Part shown: positions 62,804-64,000 of the stretch, in pieces
How the letters are laid out: each line of letters opens with the position of its first letter
Position numbering within the stretch: the stretch's first letter is position 1
Source of the DNA: Kordia antarctica
GTDB taxonomy: Bacteria > Bacteroidota > Bacteroidia > Flavobacteriales > Flavobacteriaceae
Assembly: GCF_009901525.1 (NCBI RefSeq)
Contig: NZ_CP019288.1
Coordinates: 5,051,501-5,115,500, forward strand
Direction of reading: 5' to 3'
DNA length: 64,000 bases
Program-made: the position numbers and the translations under genes
Notes under the pieces: model-generated
The model's input: the letters and a program-made list of their open reading frames with translations, nothing else
The model's database searches: none
Told to the model about the DNA's origin: nothing

Positions 62804-64000
62804 CTATTCCTTTTTCACCTTCGGTTGCGCAACAAGTTTCTTCTTCTCGTAGACTTTCTCCTTTTTCTTCTCTGGAGGAACAGCTTTTACAGTAGGTTTT
62901 AAAGCTTTTTCATCAGAATCTCGTTTTTCTTCCAAAGGATCCATTGCATTGTTCACTCCGCGGATTACTGGTAAGACTAAATTATTATCATCTTCATCAA
63001 AAATATCCTCTTTGGAAAACATACGTTCATCGCCACGCCAAACAAAACCACGTAGTTTTCGGGCATTTTTTGGTAAATCTTTATCAGGATAAATGACGCC
63101 ATCTGGTCGTGTGAAAAAGGTAATATCTTCTATTTGACTCTCGTTTAAAGTCAGATTAATTGCGCTACAAATGGTTTTATTGATTCCAATAAATTCATTT
63201 TCATCATTGTACATATAATAGACAACTTCCGTGTTTTTTACGACATCAACTTCTCGCAGTTTGTTTTCTTCAAACTTTCCATATAAGTTCAATCCTTTAA
63301 CCTGATTGTAACCTTCGCCAAGCGTATCTTTATTCACAATAAAAGCATTGTTGATTACTTTTAAAGAGTCTAATTTTTCAGTTTTCACATTAGAAATCAA
63401 GAAAATTGTGTCGCCTGTCATTTGACTTTCGCCATTCCACAGAATTGGATTGTTCAGCATTTTGGTGATTCCCGATTTATTATCGGCAAACAAAGAATCA
63501 CATTTTCCGCTCATATCTGTTTTGAAAAACTTCACATTTTTATACGCACGAATCACTCTGTTTTCCGCTGGACCAGTGACTAACAATCGATCTCCGTGAA
63601 TGTACATCGAATCTGTTTCTACCAAACTAATCGCAACAGCGCGTTTGGTAATAAAGGCAGAATCTTTCGCTTTGTACACTTCGCCATAATGACCTTTTAG
63701 AATCATTTTATTAATGGTGTCCGTAATTTTTATATTGTTAGTTGCGGAAGCAAATTCGTTGTTTTTTTCAAAATATAAACTATCACCATTTATGATTCTA
63801 TTGTCATAATCAATCCGTGATTTTTTAATAAAATAGCCTTTTTCCGTGACTGTATTGTAAAATCCACGTTCGCAATAAATGGTATATTCATCTCCTTTTA
63901 TAGTTGATGGTCCATACATATACGCATGTTTGGAATCGGTATAATAATCCAATTGCGCAGAGTTTACCGTGTATTCTGGATTCGTAATATTTACTTCTTT
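62804..64000 (-). CDS. OstA-like outer-membrane LPS transport protein, C-terminal part
   Basis: The frame is open to the right window edge (399 codons, start missing), with QLDYYTDSKHAYMYGPSTI near the first residues in view. The repeating strands ENRVIRAYKNVKFFK, SQMTGDTIFLISN and TINGDSLYFEK-type phrases (DSLY, GDxxY) build the OstA/LptA beta-jellyroll; the tail is Lys/Pro-rich (VPPEKKKEKVYEKKK). Bacteroidetes OstA-like proteins act in LPS transport across the periplasm. The TTG at 63950-63952 is not taken as a start because the frame continues upstream. Confidence 0.85.
   Translation of the reverse strand, partial: KEVNITNPEYTVNSAQLDYYTDSKHAYMYGPSTIKGDEYTIYCERGFYNTVTEKGYFIKKSRIDYDNRIINGDSLYFEKNNEFASATNNIKITDTINKMILKGHYGEVYKAKDSAFITKRAVAISLVETDSMYIHGDRLLVTGPAENRVIRAYKNVKFFKTDMSGKCDSLFADNKSGITKMLNNPILWNGESQMTGDTIFLISNVKTEKLDSLKVINNAFIVNKDTLGEGYNQVKGLNLYGKFEENKLREVDVVKNTEVVYYMYNDENEFIGINKTICSAINLTLNESQIEDITFFTRPDGVIYPDKDLPKNARKLRGFVWRGDERMFSKEDIFDEDDNNLVLPVIRGVNNAMDPLEEKRDSDEKALKPTVKAVPPEKKKEKVYEKKKLVAQPKVKKE

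Overview
The window is AT-rich chromosomal DNA of a flavobacterium (Bacteroidetes, Flavobacteriaceae). The evidence is: three proteins with the type B C-terminal domain of the type IX secretion system, promoters of the Bacteroidetes kind (TAnnTTTG, in some cases with TTG 19 nt upstream), an almost complete lack of Shine-Dalgarno sites, and families such as DUF5606, OstA-like proteins and the LxLxKxxI RiPP leader. A Kordia-like genus is only a guess. No rRNA, tRNA or CRISPR array was seen.

Layout. 1-8.3 kb: the start of an FAD/NAD-binding protein, a PhnA-type protein, a lipoprotein, DUF1456, a cold-shock protein, an ABC exporter pair, a small beta-rich protein, UvrB and a UDG-like protein. 8.4-25.1 kb: three large secreted adhesin-like proteins (1606, 698 and 2234 aa). 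They share a repeat of about 95 residues and are interrupted by an intact ISAs1-family insertion sequence and a deoxyribosyltransferase-like protein with a tudor-like tail. 25.4-33.5 kb: an ABC exporter pair, NdpA, a pRiA4b ORF-3 protein, heme A synthase, CCA-adding enzyme and TsaC. 32.6-43.4 kb: a lipopolysaccharide or surface-glycan region with at least seven glycosyltransferases, two methyltransferases, a polysaccharide deacetylase and a WaaP-like kinase. 43.8-50.2 kb: DapD, two tandem RiPP precursor genes, an acyltransferase, RuvX, peptide deformylase and DUF5606. 50.3-64 kb: a membrane-anchored NACHT protein with pentapeptide repeats, MazG, a DUF349 protein, AroE, two DUF368 proteins, a TPR protein, a class III aminotransferase and an OstA-like protein.

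The most unusual content is between the genes. A structured element of about 295 bp occurs six times (four intact, two decayed). It has 13-bp terminal inverted repeats, possible 3-4 bp target duplications, several hairpins and an in-frame 26-codon mini-ORF in every intact copy. Five of six copies lie just 3' of a gene on the same strand. One has landed on the stop codon of a RiPP precursor gene, between it and its terminator. Other dispersed families are a GGGCGT...CACGCG element in front of uvrB and dapD, a CCTGCGAAGGCAGG palindrome, TTCAGC(A/T)T palindromes, a TTCTCGATAC family, and a 159-bp MITE-like element between the two RiPP genes.

How the genes work together: the glycan region and the OstA-like protein point to outer-membrane LPS building. 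The type IX substrates would be displayed on or released from that surface. The NACHT protein and the deoxyribosyltransferase-like protein are candidate defence genes, but neither sits in an obvious defence island.
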